The notes under the pieces: generated by a model
Told to the model about the DNA's origin: nothing
The model's input: the letters and a program-made list of their open reading frames with translations, nothing else
The model's database searches: none
Shown here: piece after piece, positions 34,173-45,568 of the stretch
Layout of the letters: each line of letters begins with the position of its first letter
Numbering within the stretch: the first letter of the stretch is position 1
Position numbers and translations under genes: made by a program
Source: Humulus lupulus
Lineage: Eukaryota; Streptophyta; Magnoliopsida; Rosales; Cannabaceae
Direction of reading: 5' to 3'
DNA: 64,000 nucleotides
Assembly (NCBI RefSeq): GCF_963169125.1
Contig: NC_084795.1
Location: forward strand, 187,524,214 to 187,588,213

Positions 34173-35003
34173 ATTTGCTTTTCGAAAAAGAACCAGGATG
34201 TTTTTGCATGGTCACATTCAGATATGGTAGGGATAAATCCAAATGTGGTAAACCACGATCTATATATTGACAAAAGCTTTCCCCCGAAACAGCAAAAGTG
34301 AAGACTCCTGGATGACGATAGGAAGAAGGCCCTAAAGGAAGAGGTCGACAAGTTGAAGGCAAACCAATTCATACGAGATACCTTCTGCCCCGATTGGGTC
34401 GCCAACCCAGTGCTAGTCCTGAAACCTAACGAGACATGGCAGACCTATATTGATTACTCAGACCTCAATAAGGCATGTTCTGGATATAACCAGATCTCCA
34501 TGCATGCCCCAGACTAAGAGCATACAAGTTTCGTGACAGACAAAGGATTGTATTGCTACAATGTCATGCCGTTCGGGCTAAAGAATGCTGGAGCCACTTA
34601 CCAACGTCTCGTAAACATGATGTTCTCCGAACAGATAGGTAATAACAAGGAAGTTTATGTTGATGATATGTTAATTAAATCTAAACATAACAGTAACCAT
34701 GTGGACGACCTTGAAGAGTGCTTTGCCGTGTTACGGAGGTATGAGATGAAGCTTAACCCCCAGACGTACTCTTTCGAAGTATCCTCAGGAAAGTTCCTAG
34801 GCTTCATTGTAAGCGCCCGGGGAATAGAAGCTAATCCAGACAAGATCCAGGCTTTAATTGATATGCCCTCACCTCGAAAGCATAAGGATGTCCAAAATTT
34901 GACTAGGCGGAGGGCGACACTAAGTAGGTTTATCTCGAAATCTACAGACCACTGTCTTCCATTTTTCAACCTTTTGAGGGGAGGCAAAAAATTTGAGTGG
35001 ACA
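34167..35003 (+). pseudogene. Tat-A reverse transcriptase, 5' part, with internal deletion
   Basis: It reads QLICFSKKNQDVFAWSHSD, then VLKPNETWQTYIDYSDLNKA, VMPFGLKNAGATYQRLVN, YVDDMLIKS (catalytic YVDD at 34656-34667), LGFIVSARGIEANPDKI, and SRFISKSTDHCLPFFNLLRG. At about 34478 NKAC joins directly to SGYNQ. Tat-B has about 29 extra residues here, including the first catalytic Asp of RT (the FMDAYSEY box). The deletion is in frame and would kill the enzyme. Stops at 34299-34301 (TGA) and 34515-34517 (TAA) align with CGA and CAA in Tat-B. The frame is cut at 35003 by the solo LTR. Confidence 0.9.
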
Positions 35004-37682
35004 TGTAATGCCCCGAATTTCCTAATAAGGTTTAGGACCTTGGTTAGGAGGTTGGGAGGGCCATAATTGATTTATTTTTTTATTAAATGATAATATGCAT
35101 GTTTAGGTGTATTAAATATGCATGTGAACTCATTTTTTGAGAAATTGGGTGATTTTCATATTTTGGCCATTTTGGGCATATTTGGCATATATGTGATATG
35201 TGTGTGGTGCTTTATTATTGTTTGGTTATGCTAAGGTTACTCAGCACAAGACGATCCTAGGAGGTAAGCTAGTGGGAAAGTCACAACGGGATTTATTCTT
35301 GACTGAGAGTAAGTCAAGGGGTATTTAGAGTATTATCGGGTTATTGGGTAATGGGAATTAATATTTGGTGATAAATTGGGAGTTAGTAAGATCAGGGGGA
35401 AATTCTGGAGGTTTTGACTATTTTGTCCCCGGGGGTGTTTTCGGGACCCCAAGTGTTAGGATTTGGTTGAGGCTACTTAAGCTTGAAGTAACCTTTTAAA
35501 AGAATAAAAGAATGTTCTGTACATTCTCTCTCCCTCTAAGTTTCCTTTTCGTCTCCCGATTGCATTTTTGAAGGTAACTTGAGTTCTAGGACTCGGATTC
35601 AAGCGAGGATCGAGGCATAGCGATCCTAGGGAAGATTAGAAGCTTATTAGCCGAAGGGTTTAGTTGGAAACAACTCAGTTGGAGGTAATTCAAGTTTTAA
35701 GTTTTAAGTTTTTAAAGTTTTTAAGCTTGAATTATATTTTGTGTTTTGATGAGTTTTTGTTAGAATTGAAGCTTGGGTTTTATGGGTTTTGGATCATGGG
35801 GATGTTTGGGAACTTTTATTTTTGGATTTGGGGGTGTTTAGGTATGTTTTTGAGAGGTTTTAAAAGGTTGAAAATGGAAAAAAATGGCTGGCCCGAAGTT
35901 GGGTCGTGGCCCTATTCTTGGGCCCCATGGCCCTAGCTCGAAGAAGCAGGAGGAGGCTTTGGCCTTGTTGGGCGCCGTGGCCCTTGCTCCTGGTGAGGCT
36001 GGGGGCCACGGCTCAAGGTGCTAGGGCCGCAGCCCTTAGGCAGGTTTGAGCCCGTTTGAGTGTTTTGACCTCGGGAACTTGGTTTTAGGCCTCGGAATCA
36101 TTCCTACTACCCGAATTGGTGGGGTTTAATGTCTTGGAGGCTAGGTTTTGGTTCCGGGATTGGTTTTAGAACTTGAACTTATTGGATCACCATTTGTGGT
36201 TGTAACTAGGTTATCACTAGAGGCATGGAATTGGGATCGTGCTTGTGGCTCGTTTGTTGGTAACCTGTGCTTGGACCAAAGGTAAGAAAACTGCACCCCA
36301 TATGTGACATGCATGGTTATTCTTGATGCATGCTCGATGATTAAGTGTGATGCATGTGATGCACGAGAAACATGTGATTAGGGCATGCCATGAATATTGA
36401 CTGTGAGATTGATCAGAGCTTGAGTCTCTGTGTTTGTGCATGATCATAATTGTGCTAGCAATTGTTAAGTAAGCATGCTGAATGCCCTACGTTTGAATAT
36501 TCGACATATGACATATGTTTGGTAGCATTGCTTACTTGTGCATGGCACTGACTAATTAGTCAGAATTGGCAAAGGTGTCAGTATCAACTGTGAAGCTGTG
36601 ACTCATTAGTCAAGTTCGGCAGTGGTATTGGGCACTGGTCACACAGTGCTAACTCATAAGTCAGGATGGCCTTAGCGTGTTCCACGCAAGCCAACAAAGA
36701 TTAGATCTAATCGACATCTACATTAAATGACTCAGAAGAGTGTTAATGCCAGACCGACCTCAAGTTCGATGAAAACTAAAAGCGCTTATGTGAATTACCC
36801 ATCAGTCACTCATCTGTTTAAGCTAGTGACTACCCATCAGTCACTCATCTGATTAGAGCCATTGTAGGAAAGCTCAGGTAACGGTTTCGTTACACGGCTA
36901 TGGGCACCGAGCCCCATAGTGACTTGCTTGTCAGTCACTCAATGTGGTTAACAGAACCTCAAAGTGATATTCACTCATCTGTTCAAAGCCATAAGCTCTG
37001 TATGATCATTCTGATCATCATGTGCATGGCCTTGGGTGTTGAGCCCGTGGTGACTTGCTTGTTGGTCACTCAGTATGGTTTACCAGAACCTCAAGTATTA
37101 AATCACTCATCTGATTAGGATTGAATTGATAGTCATCCAATCAGGAGGGCAGGATTTCTTATCCTTGATTCCCTAGCTTTATATGAGATTATTTTGCATG
37201 CTTGAATTGAGCTATATTTGCTAGGCATGCCAGATGTGATTTGATATCATGATATGATTGTTCTTAAGCATATTGAGTTTTCTTGCTGGGCTTTGGCTCA
37301 CGGGTGCTATGTGGTGCAGGTAAAGGCAAAAGAAAGCTGGACCATCCTTGAGTTGGAGAGCTTAGGTGACGACGTGTACATATGCAGTTGCTCGACCGCC
37401 ACGGCCGAGGTTTGAAGGAGAGGAACTAGGGTTAAACCCTGTTTTGTCGCTTAGATCAGTTGGTTGTAAATATTTTGTTGTAATAAACCCTTAAATTATA
37501 TTTTTGGGATCCCAATGTATATAATAAACGTTCTAGTGAAACATTAAATCTTAACCGAAATTTTTAATCCCTAAACTGCTAATCATACTTAGTTACACGT
37601 TTATGGCCAAATGACTCGATTAGCGAGTTTAGCACTGTTTGCAATGTGCACCGTAATAGTCCCTGGAGTTTAGGGCGTTACA
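35004..37682 (+). mobile_element. Solo chromovirus-type LTR nested in Tat-A pol
   Basis: About 2,679 bp from TGTAATGCCCCGAATTT to TTTAGGGCGTTACA, flanked by ggaca (34999-35003) and ggata (37683-37687), a 5-bp TSD with one mismatch. The interrupted RT/RNase H reading resumes directly after it (EW|..EECELAFQELKKH). No internal retroelement coding is present, so it is the product of LTR-LTR recombination. It shares ends and the word gacgatcctag with the Tekay LTR at 57099, so the families are related. GC-rich gggcc/ggccc-type repeats lie at 35880-36050. Confidence 0.9.
36540..37130 (+). repeat. Tandem repeats in the solo LTR
   Basis: Variants of 'cactcatctg', 'gactcattagtca' and 'cccatcagtcactcatctg' recur many times. 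A larger unit of about 130 bp (gtgacttgcttg...gtcactca...agaacctcaa...cactcatctg) occurs at about 36920 and 37050. Confidence 0.8.
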
Positions 37683-39882
37683 GGATAGAAGAATGTGAGC
37701 TAGCTTTTCAGGAGCTCAAGAAGCACCTCGCGGAACCTCCCATCTTGTCGAAACCTGTCATGGGGGAAGTTTTCTACCTATATCTTGCTACGACCGAGCA
37801 CGCCATTAGCGTCATGCTCGTCTGAGAAGAACAGAAGGTGCAAAAGCCAGTATACTATGTCAGCAAAAGGTTACTGGGGGCAGAATCGAGATAGCCCTTA
37901 ATGGAGAAGTTGGCTCTCAGCCTAATTCACTCATCTCAAAAGCTTCGGCCCTATTTCCAGGCGCACCCCATTCATGTGCTCATCGATCAACCACTAAGAA
38001 AAGTCTTGTCCAAGCCAAAAGACTCGTGCCGATTATTAAAATGGGCCATTGAACTCAGAAAATTTGAGATCACCTACCATCCGAGGACAACCATCAGAGG
38101 ACAGGCCCTGGCAGACTTCATAGTGGAATGCACTGGAGTGACTAACGATGAAGTTATAATCCCAGCCCGCGAGCTGTTGAAACTTTATGTTGATGGGTCT
38201 TCCAATGAAAATGAGTCGGGGGCAGGAAAAATTATGATCACCCCAGCAGGAAGTCGATTTCACTCTGCTTTGGGATTTGACTTCGAAGCACCAAATAATG
38301 AGGCTAAATACGAAGGTCTATTGGCAAGGATGGCAAGGAGCTCAAGGCTAAGGCGATACATTGCTACAGTGACTCCTAGTTGGTGGTCAACCAAATCTTA
38401 GGATTATACCAGGCTCGCGGAACGAGAATGGCTGCATATTTAGAAAAAGCAAAGGCAGCATTCGAGCATTTCAAATTTTACGCGATAGAATAGGTTCCCC
38501 GAGAGCAAAATTTGAATGCAGACGCCTTAGCCAGGCTTGCCACGTCCACCGAGGTCGACAAACTGAATGTCGTGCCAATTGAACATCCATCAACACCCAG
38601 TATAATCGAGCTTGAACAGGAAGATGTATGCATGATAAACTCCGAGCCAACCTGGATGACCCCGATAATTAGGTACCTTGAAACCGGCATTCTCCCAGAA
38701 GAACGGACCAAGGCTCAAAAACTAATGCATCAGATCCCCAGGTACACTGTTGTGGATGGAAGGCTATATAGAAGAGGATTATCTATGCCATTACTCCGAT
38801 GTGTGACTCCACCCGAGGCTAAGAAGATCATAGAAGAAATTCATGAAGGATTCTGTGGAGACCACACTGGGGGGCATAGCCTATCCAAGAAAATCATACG
38901 CCAAGGATGGCCTACCATCAAAGCAGATTCGTTTGATTACGTCAAGAAATGTGACAAGTGTCAATGATTCACTATAATCCCTCGAGCTCCACCTTTCGAG
39001 CTAACTATGATGACCTCCCCATGGTCATTCGTGGTCTGGGGAATCGACTTCATAGGCTCATTGCCTACTGGAAAAGGCAGAGTCAAATATGCAGTAGTCG
39101 CAGTAGATTACTTTACGAAGTGGACCGAAGCTGAGCCTCTGGCGATAATTACCTCAAAGAAAGTCTTGGATTTCATGGTAAAAAATATCGTCTGTCATTA
39201 TGGGATGCCAAGGAAGATAGTGTCCGATAACGGTACTCAATTCGATAGCGGCTTGTTTACCAAATTTTGTGAGAAAAATGGGATAATAAAAAGTTTCTCC
39301 TCCGTGGTCCATCCCCAAGCGAATGGCCAGGTCGAGGCGATAAACAAAACCCTGAAGAGTTCTCTGAAGAAAAAGTTGGAAGAAGCTAAAGGGAAGTGGC
39401 CCGAAGAATTGCCCCAAGTTTTGTGGGCATATCGAACCACAGCCCGTACTTCAACGGGACATACCCCTTTTTCTCTGGCATATGGATGAAAGGCTATGTT
39501 GCAGATTGAGGTCGAAATACCCACCATCCGAACCCACGCTTATGATCAAGCCTCGAACCAATCCCAGCTCGAAGTAAGTCCAGACCTGATTGAAGAAAGA
39601 AGGGACGAAGCACAGCTAAAAAATGTTGCATACCAACAGTGAGCTACTCGGTATTTCAATAAAAAGGTTCGAGATAGAAAATTCGGGGTGGGAGATTTGG
39701 TGCTTAGGCGTATGTTCTTGGCAACACGGGACCCAGCTACTGGCATGCTCGGGCCTAATTGGGAAGGACCTTATCAGATTGAATCAGTTATCCGACCTAG
39801 CGTCTACAAGTTGGCAAGATTAAATGGGAATTTGGTACCACGAGCATGGAATAGCGAACATTTGCGACCTTACTATCAATAG
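37683..39882 (+). pseudogene. Tat-A RNase H, second RNase H (aRNH) and integrase
   Basis: First the RT-linked RNase H: KKHLAEPPILSKP, YYVSKRLLGAES, HVLIDQPLRKVLSKP, then YHPRTTIRGQALADFIVE. The second RNase H typical of Tat follows (LKLYVDGSSNENESGAG, about 38184), frameshifted near 38325. Integrase: zinc-binding HEGFCGDHTGGHSLSKKI and CDKC (about 38845-38964), catalytic core GIDFIGSLP, IVSDNGTQFDS and HPQANGQVEAINKTLKSSL, then RDRKFGVGDLVLRR and the C-terminal EHLRPYYQ. Stops at 37823-37825, 38965-38967, 39487-39489 and 39640-39642 (all TGA). The first and last align with CGA in Tat-B. Confidence 0.9.
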
Positions 39883-41027
39883 TATAGGAACAATGACACC
39901 TGTAACCATGTTTGTTTATCTTTTCTATGTTAATAAATTGTTCAATTTCGAATAAACCTCGTTTTCATTTATGCTGTATTTTTTGCAAACTCTCTTGATT
40001 TAATAACCTATGGTCATACTCATAGGATATTAAGAGGGCATTAGTGGTATATATATACCGTTAACTTGAAAAAATAAAATACCATATACGAAAAACATAT
40101 AAGTTTTTTGATACAACCAAATACGCAAGCTAAGATAGTTTGGACATAACCAAATTATGAAAAAATAAAAGTGTTTTGATATAACCAAATACGCGAGCTA
40201 AGATAGTTTGGACATAACCACATTACTAAAAAATAAAAGTGTTTGGATATAACCAAATACATAAGCTAAGATGGTTTGGACATAACCAAATTATCAAAAG
40301 CATACAAGTGTTTGGATACAACCAAATACATGAGCTAAGATAGTTTGGACATAACAAAATTATTGAAAATTAAGTGTTTGGATGTAACCAAATGCACGAG
40401 CCAAGATAAGTTGGATATAACAAAATATGCGATCTAGATATAACTAGATCAAGAATATAAGTGTATGGATTACAAACCAAACACGACCTGAATAGGTTTG
40501 GAATGAACCAGCTAAAACTAATCGATAGTAAGTTGGAACATAACCTACTTCAAGCTAAGTCGAGATCGAGGCTGGAATATCTTGCAAAAAGATAGTTTCG
40601 ACCTCATAACCTTGGGGAGTTACCAAGGAAGAGGAAAAGTGACTAAAAAAGCAAGATATAACTAAACCCCCTATGTTACACGCCATATAAGTACTTTCGG
40701 GTGCATGGTAAGAGTAACTTTCGACCTTGACAAATAACGAGATCGGACACGGATACGTCGAGTAAACTATGCATGAATGCATCAAAGGTTGAGCTTAAAA
40801 TCCACCACATGTTTGTATGAACAAACAGACATAAGGACACTTAATATAAATTGCTTGAAATACTTCGACTTAAGAAATAAAAAGCAAAAATATTTAAGTA
40901 AAGTCAAACACAAATATCATAAACAAAAGAAAAAATAGCTCTTAAACGAGCTATAAATTGTCTTGGCCCCAGGGGCATAAAAAACTAGTACAAAAAAATT
41001 TGAAGGGACGTAGCCCCAAGTAGAGAC
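39883..41027 (+). other. Tat-A region between pol and the opposite-strand gene
   Basis: AT-rich sequence with no ORF of note. It holds the minisatellite at 40090-40420. Pol transcripts from the left and opposite-strand transcripts from the right would converge here. Confidence 0.6.
40090..40420 (+). repeat. Minisatellite of about 60-69 bp units in Tat-A
   Basis: About five units, each with gat(a)taaccaaatac, gagctaagatagtttgg and acataaccaaatta, then an A-rich linker. The reverse complement of the same unit is at 52090-52300 in Tat-B (period exactly 69 bp there). Tat-A units have drifted in length and sequence. Confidence 0.85.
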
Positions 41028-43779
41028 TTAGGAGGGAGAAGCATCCTCCTTAGCCTTCTTAGCTTCCTCCTTGGCTCTCTCTGCCTCCTCCCGAGTAGCC
41101 TCCTCCTCGTCGAGCCGAGCCTACCACTTGGCAACGAGTTATGCCTTGAAAGAGCATAAGAAGCTGGTATCGAGATTTGCATTACTGGCCCAGATCCTAT
41201 ACATGGCCAGGTCGACTTCCCGATCCTTCTTCTCCTTAAACTCTGCAAGGAGACGAGCCTTTTCGCCCTCCATAATCTCGAAAGTGGCTGCCTTCTCCTC
41301 CTCAAGCTTGGCGTTAATCTTCTCAAGCTCCGCGAGCTGGGCATTCACCTTCTCAAGCTCGGCTGTCTTGGCCTTTAGTTGTTTAGTTTCAACCTCCATC
41401 TTTGCCTTTGTGGCCTTGAGCTCATCACTAAGCTTGAGTTGGAGATCCTTCGACTCCTGGGCATAAGACTTGCTCGAATGGACCTCATTATTCAACTTAT
41501 AATTAAGCTGAGCAGAGACAGCTAGAGTCTGACACCAAAGAAATCAAATTAGAACATGAACAAAGTACAAGTACAACTAATAACAAGGTGAGGGAAGTTA
41601 CCGTAGCAGTGAGCTCGATGCTCTTCTCATAAAGTGTGTTGCAGTCTCGAGCATTGTTCAAAAACTGCCAATGAGGGGCATCGAAGCCACCAAAGCTCTG
41701 GCCCACTCAAGACAGAACGTCCGAGCCAAGTGTAGCCCCATGGAGTCTGGCAGCATTGTCGATTACATACTCATCGACGTGAGTAGAAATCAACAACATG
41801 CGTGTTGTGGAAGCTGAGGGCTTTTTCGGAGGTGGGCCGAGAGTTGAATGAACCATGATCGGAGGAGGTTGGAGCTCGACTGTAGTGGACGCTTCGACCT
41901 GAGAAGCCAGATCCGCAACTGGGCTCGTAGCAGCTGGAGCTGATGGAGGAGATGTCTTCTCAGTCCTCTTGAGGACCTTGGTGGGTCAGTCAGACTTCTG
42001 TGACCCCCTCAGGCACTTGCTCCTCTGGGCTCCCTCGCCACTAGCGAGCACAGTGTCAAGGTCGGAATCCATATCACCTGCACAATTACACTGCATTATG
42101 AGATATTCCAAGACAAAAATGTTAGCATGATGTAGACAGGCAAAGAATAAAAAGACAAGTAGAGAGAAATCTAACTGGAACTCTCCCCCGAGCTCGTGCT
42201 CGGCGACCACGCAATTCCCCCATCTTCAGAGGAGGCGGGGGGAGTACCTTCCCTATAAGTTGAAGTCAACCTCGAAAGGTCTCTATAGTCGTTTGTCCCG
42301 TATTGAACGGCTATTCTGTTCCATACCTCGTTCAGACTATACATAGTGTCATACTTCCCGAGCCAACTATCGAACCTATGAACCCTCTCATCTACCTAAG
42401 ACCATACATAAAAATGGTCCCTATCATCCTTACACAACACTAATCTATAGGGCTTATGATTAAGTAATGAGGGAGACCACAAATCTGAGCTAAGGATGTA
42501 CCCCGATTGCGTGCTCCTGCGACGTTGAACTAGGGACGGCGGCTTAGCATTTTGCCTCGGAGGAAGGCTGCCAGTTGGGATAGGCACAAACTCCCACTTG
42601 GTATATTTTTTGTTGGACCAATCAAACGTGGACTGATCCTTCTCCAGGAGACCACAGGCTCGGAGTTTGTCTTCATGAAGGAGATAGGAGAGGGACCTCC
42701 TGTCGTAGGGAAGTTGGAGCAAAGCCTCCCTATGCTCTTTCATTTCCTTGGTGGGAGTGGGACGACGGTAGTTGGCTGGAAAAATTAACATATTATGACT
42801 AAGCGCAAGATTAGACAAAACTCGAGCTCAAAAAGAAGAAATTTTTTAGGTACTTACGAATTTTCCTGAACGAGAAGTGTTTGGAAGAATCCAAGCCATC
42901 CGTCCAAAAGAAAGCCTTCTTGAAGTCTAGGGGATGGTTGGGTAGATCCTCAAAGATTTTCTTCTCTTTGGGATAGGTCGAGAGGTAATAGAAACCGTCT
43001 CCTCCCCGAGCTCGGGAGGGATTGCTTTTCAAACAAAAGAGATACAGGATCTCCTTTGGTGAAGGTCCTACCCACTTTAGCTCGTGGTAAAGTGACCTCA
43101 GGGCGGACAAAACCCTATACGAATTGGTGTTGAGCTGGAAAGGGGCGAGCCCAACAAAGTCCGTGAAGTCCTTGAAAAAGGACTTTAAGGGTAGTAAAGC
43201 CCCTGCCCTCATGTGTTCCTGGCTCCAAGCCGCATACTTCAGCTTGTTGTCAGGGTTCCCATCTCTAGGGGCACGACAACTTCGCTCGTTGGATAACGGA
43301 GCTCGACACCTCAGCGAGCCCGATAATCCAATGTTGTGAAGGGCCAAGATGTCGGAGATCTGCCCTAATGAAGAAATCGAGCTGCAGTAGTGCACGGCCT
43401 CAAAAAACTCTCTCTTCTAGGTGGGGATGGAAGTTGGCTGCGAGGTAGAAGGGGGGTTTGATGGTTCTCCCATTAGTGAAAATTGAAGGTCCCCCAGCTT
43501 GAAGGCGATTATCAGTCCAAGAGTGGGATCGATGGGAATTGGCCTGGGCTCGAAGTCTGGATTCGGGTATACGGCGACCCTAAGTCTCTTCCTTTTTCCC
43601 TCCTCGACCTCGTCGATTTGGCGCCGAAAATGATCTCGGGTGTCTTCTTTCTCGCGCCTTAGTTGGTGCTCCCGAATCAAACACTGGTTCTGGGTGAAAG
43701 GTGATTCCGGGCTCGGAGCCTTTGGTGAATAAGGAATTGCGAGCTTTGACCCCCACTGCTTTTTCGAGTTCTGCGACAT
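41028..43779 (-). pseudogene. Tat-A opposite-strand spliced gene (Transposase_28-like, coiled coil)
   Basis: Four coding exons on the minus strand: 43779-42858, 42775-42176, 42077-41602 and 41528-41028 (922, 600, 476, 501 bp; phases 1, 1, 0; about 832 codons). Donors are gtaagt, gttag and gtaac; all acceptors end in cag. Exon 2 begins MSQNSKKQWGSKLAIPY and carries LPLKSFFKDFTDFVGLAPFQ, LYLFCLKSNPSRARGGDGFY and YPKEKKIFEDLPNHP, like the 'putative gypsy type transposon' family. Exon 5 is coiled coil (AELEKVNAQLAELEKINAKL). In-frame stops near 43417, 42394, 41984 and 41716, plus two in exon 5, mark decay. It runs opposite to gag-pol. Function is unknown. Confidence 0.8.
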
Positions 43780-44440
43780 CTAGCAAGAGAAAAAAGGGTG
43801 AGGGCCAGGCGAACAAGTAGTTAAGAATGAAAATCAGAATGATCTAAGCTCGAATAATCGATGCTACAAGGAAAATTCGGTCCAAAAGACGAGGCCAAAC
43901 TCGGAGCGTACATTCTACGAAAAGAAAGGAAGGTGGATTTATTTTTGAAGATCCTGATATTTCAGGGGAAAATGTTGGTAGTTACTCAAAAAGTGATATT
44001 TTTGGGAAACGTGCAATTTATAAAAATCTAATTATGTAACCAATATCTTTGTGTGCAAGTTATGTCATCTGAAATTCAAAAACTCAGTAAGAGAATCATT
44101 TTTGGGCATTCTACGCATGATCTGGGTTTGAAACTCGTGATATCAGAATTTAAGACTAATATTTGCAAAAACAATCTAATGTGCAAAACTAGTGAAGGGA
44201 TTAATAGTACAACAATACAAACATGCATGAAAAATATACGACATACGAAGCTATGAACAGAGACTTACACAATGCAGTCGGCGAACATAGAGAGATTGAT
44301 GAACGAATGAGCAGTTGCAAAAACGATCTCACGGAGTCGAAGAGGCCAACGTTGCTCTGTCTTCTGGGCTTGGAGAACATGCAAGAACTGGGTAAAATTT
44401 TCTGGTTTTTTCTTCTTTTCTCTCTACGAAAGCTTGAACA
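43780..44440 (-). other. 5'UTR and 5'UTR intron of the Tat-A opposite-strand gene
   Basis: The intron 44267-43780 runs from gtaagt to gctag, with the ATG as the very next codon. The same layout occurs in Tat-B (48303-48819), and gttag directly precedes the ATG in Tat-D. A non-coding first exon of about 170 bp precedes it. Its start is estimated from the TATA box. Confidence 0.65.
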
Positions 44441-44470
44441 TGAAAATAAAATGGGGAAGATGAGTGGAGA

Positions 44471-44481
44471 CATATTTATAG
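44471..44481 (-). promoter_or_regulatory. TATA box of the Tat-A opposite-strand gene
   Basis: On the minus strand ctataaatatg is followed about 20 bp later by cttccccattttatttt, matching Tat-B's tatataagg...cttcctcattttatttt (48081-48117). The sequence between TATA and first exon is thus conserved. Confidence 0.65.
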
Positions 44482-44735
44482 ACTCGTGGGAATGTAAAAA
44501 TCTGAATTAATCTAGGCCATTGGCCAGATTCTGTATCAGATCCGACAGCCAGGGACTTATGACATGATAGTACCATAAAGAGTGGCAGGCGGAGGAACGT
44601 GGGTAGGTTTCCAAGGTACTCAAGTACTTTCATTGGCCAATGCCTGGTTGACGCACACACTCAAGTAATTTTGATGGTACAGTTTCCCAGGGGAGCAGTT
44701 CAAAAGTTTCTTTCTCATAGGATTCGAATTGATAC

Positions 44736-44751
44736 TTTTGAGGGGGCAAAA
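44736..44751 (+). other. Tat-A polypurine tract
   Basis: ttttgagggggcaaaa lies immediately before the 3' LTR start. Tat-B has ttttgagggggaaaaa at the same place. Confidence 0.85.
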
Positions 44752-45568
44752 TGTTACACCCAGATTTCGAGACAAGAGGTTATGACCCCGAAGACTGGGC
44801 TCGTCAAGCGTGAGCTCAAAATGTATGAAAACATTGTATGGCTCAGCTGTAAAATATCTAAAGTAAAAACGACCTCGAAGATGTGTAACATCGGGATACT
44901 TTCTGAGTTCGAAATAGCACGACGTTAGGATACATCAATTATCGATTGTCTTCGGATTAAACAGTTCGAGCTTGGGAAGTGCAAGCTCGAGTGTGATAGC
45001 TTCGACAGTGTCTATTCACTCCGAGCATATCTTGAAGTAGGATGGCAAGCTCGTAGCAGTACCATAAGTCTTGACAGCCACAAGGCCAATTGCAGATCTT
45101 GAAGACCCGATGGGTCACCTGGGATAGCCCGTTACGTATGAACATATTTATTGTTGTAAAATCCCAATATTTGAGGGATATTATTTAGTCTGTTATCCAT
45201 TCCCGATTCTTATGGGACGTTTCCGTGTATATAGGAGATATTACATTTAATGTCATTATTTAAATTGATATACAAAATATCTTCCTGAAATATGTGGGAA
45301 TGAACTCTGTAACCTCCCCTATAAATAGAGGAGGAATGACCACTTGTAAATGATCGATTTCTTTTGGCTAGAGAAAAAGCTCTGGGTAATTCATCTCTGA
45401 AGAATTTCCAGAAATCTCTAAGTCTTAATAACATAGACTCGTGGACTAGGTAGAATTAACTGCTGAACCACGTAAAAATCCTCTTGTCTTTCTTCATTAT
45501 TCATTCTCTTCATAGTTTACGTTGTTTAATTTCTCAGAGATTTAAGTTGACGAAAAATGGCGTCAACA
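44752..45568 (+). repeat. Tat-A 3' LTR
   Basis: Runs from tgttacaccc to gcgtcaaca and is about 94% identical to 30185-31000 by hand count. TATA at 45320-45327, U5 block at 45438-45477, terminal fold at 45546-45567. Confidence 0.93.

Larger units (their letters stand above)
30185..45568 (+). mobile_element. Tat-A: full-length Ty3/gypsy Tat-type retrotransposon
   Basis: Two LTRs of 816 and 817 bp, a PBS, gag, protease, RT, RNase H, a second RNase H and integrase, then a minisatellite, an opposite-strand gene and a polypurine tract. The flanks are tagca (30180-30184) and tagcc (45569-45573), a 5-bp TSD with one difference; monomer 1 has tagcc at this spot. The double RNase H and the additional antisense ORF are marks of the Tat lineage (family knowledge). 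By hand count the LTRs differ at about 46 positions (about 94% identity). The element is inactive: stops, frameshifts and an RT deletion. A 2.7-kb solo LTR is nested at 35004-37682. Confidence 0.92.

Noticed and set aside
36540..37130. CRISPR-like repeat array
   Set aside because: The units are variable and lie within a plant retrotransposon LTR; there are no uniform spacers and the sequence is not prokaryotic.
41071..41466. Plus-strand ORF rich in Ser/Ala/Phe over the opposite-strand gene
   Set aside because: It is the complement of the exon-5 coiled coil of the minus-strand gene; Glu/Lys/Leu codons read backwards give Ser/Phe-rich frames. The same happens at 51097-51336 in Tat-B.
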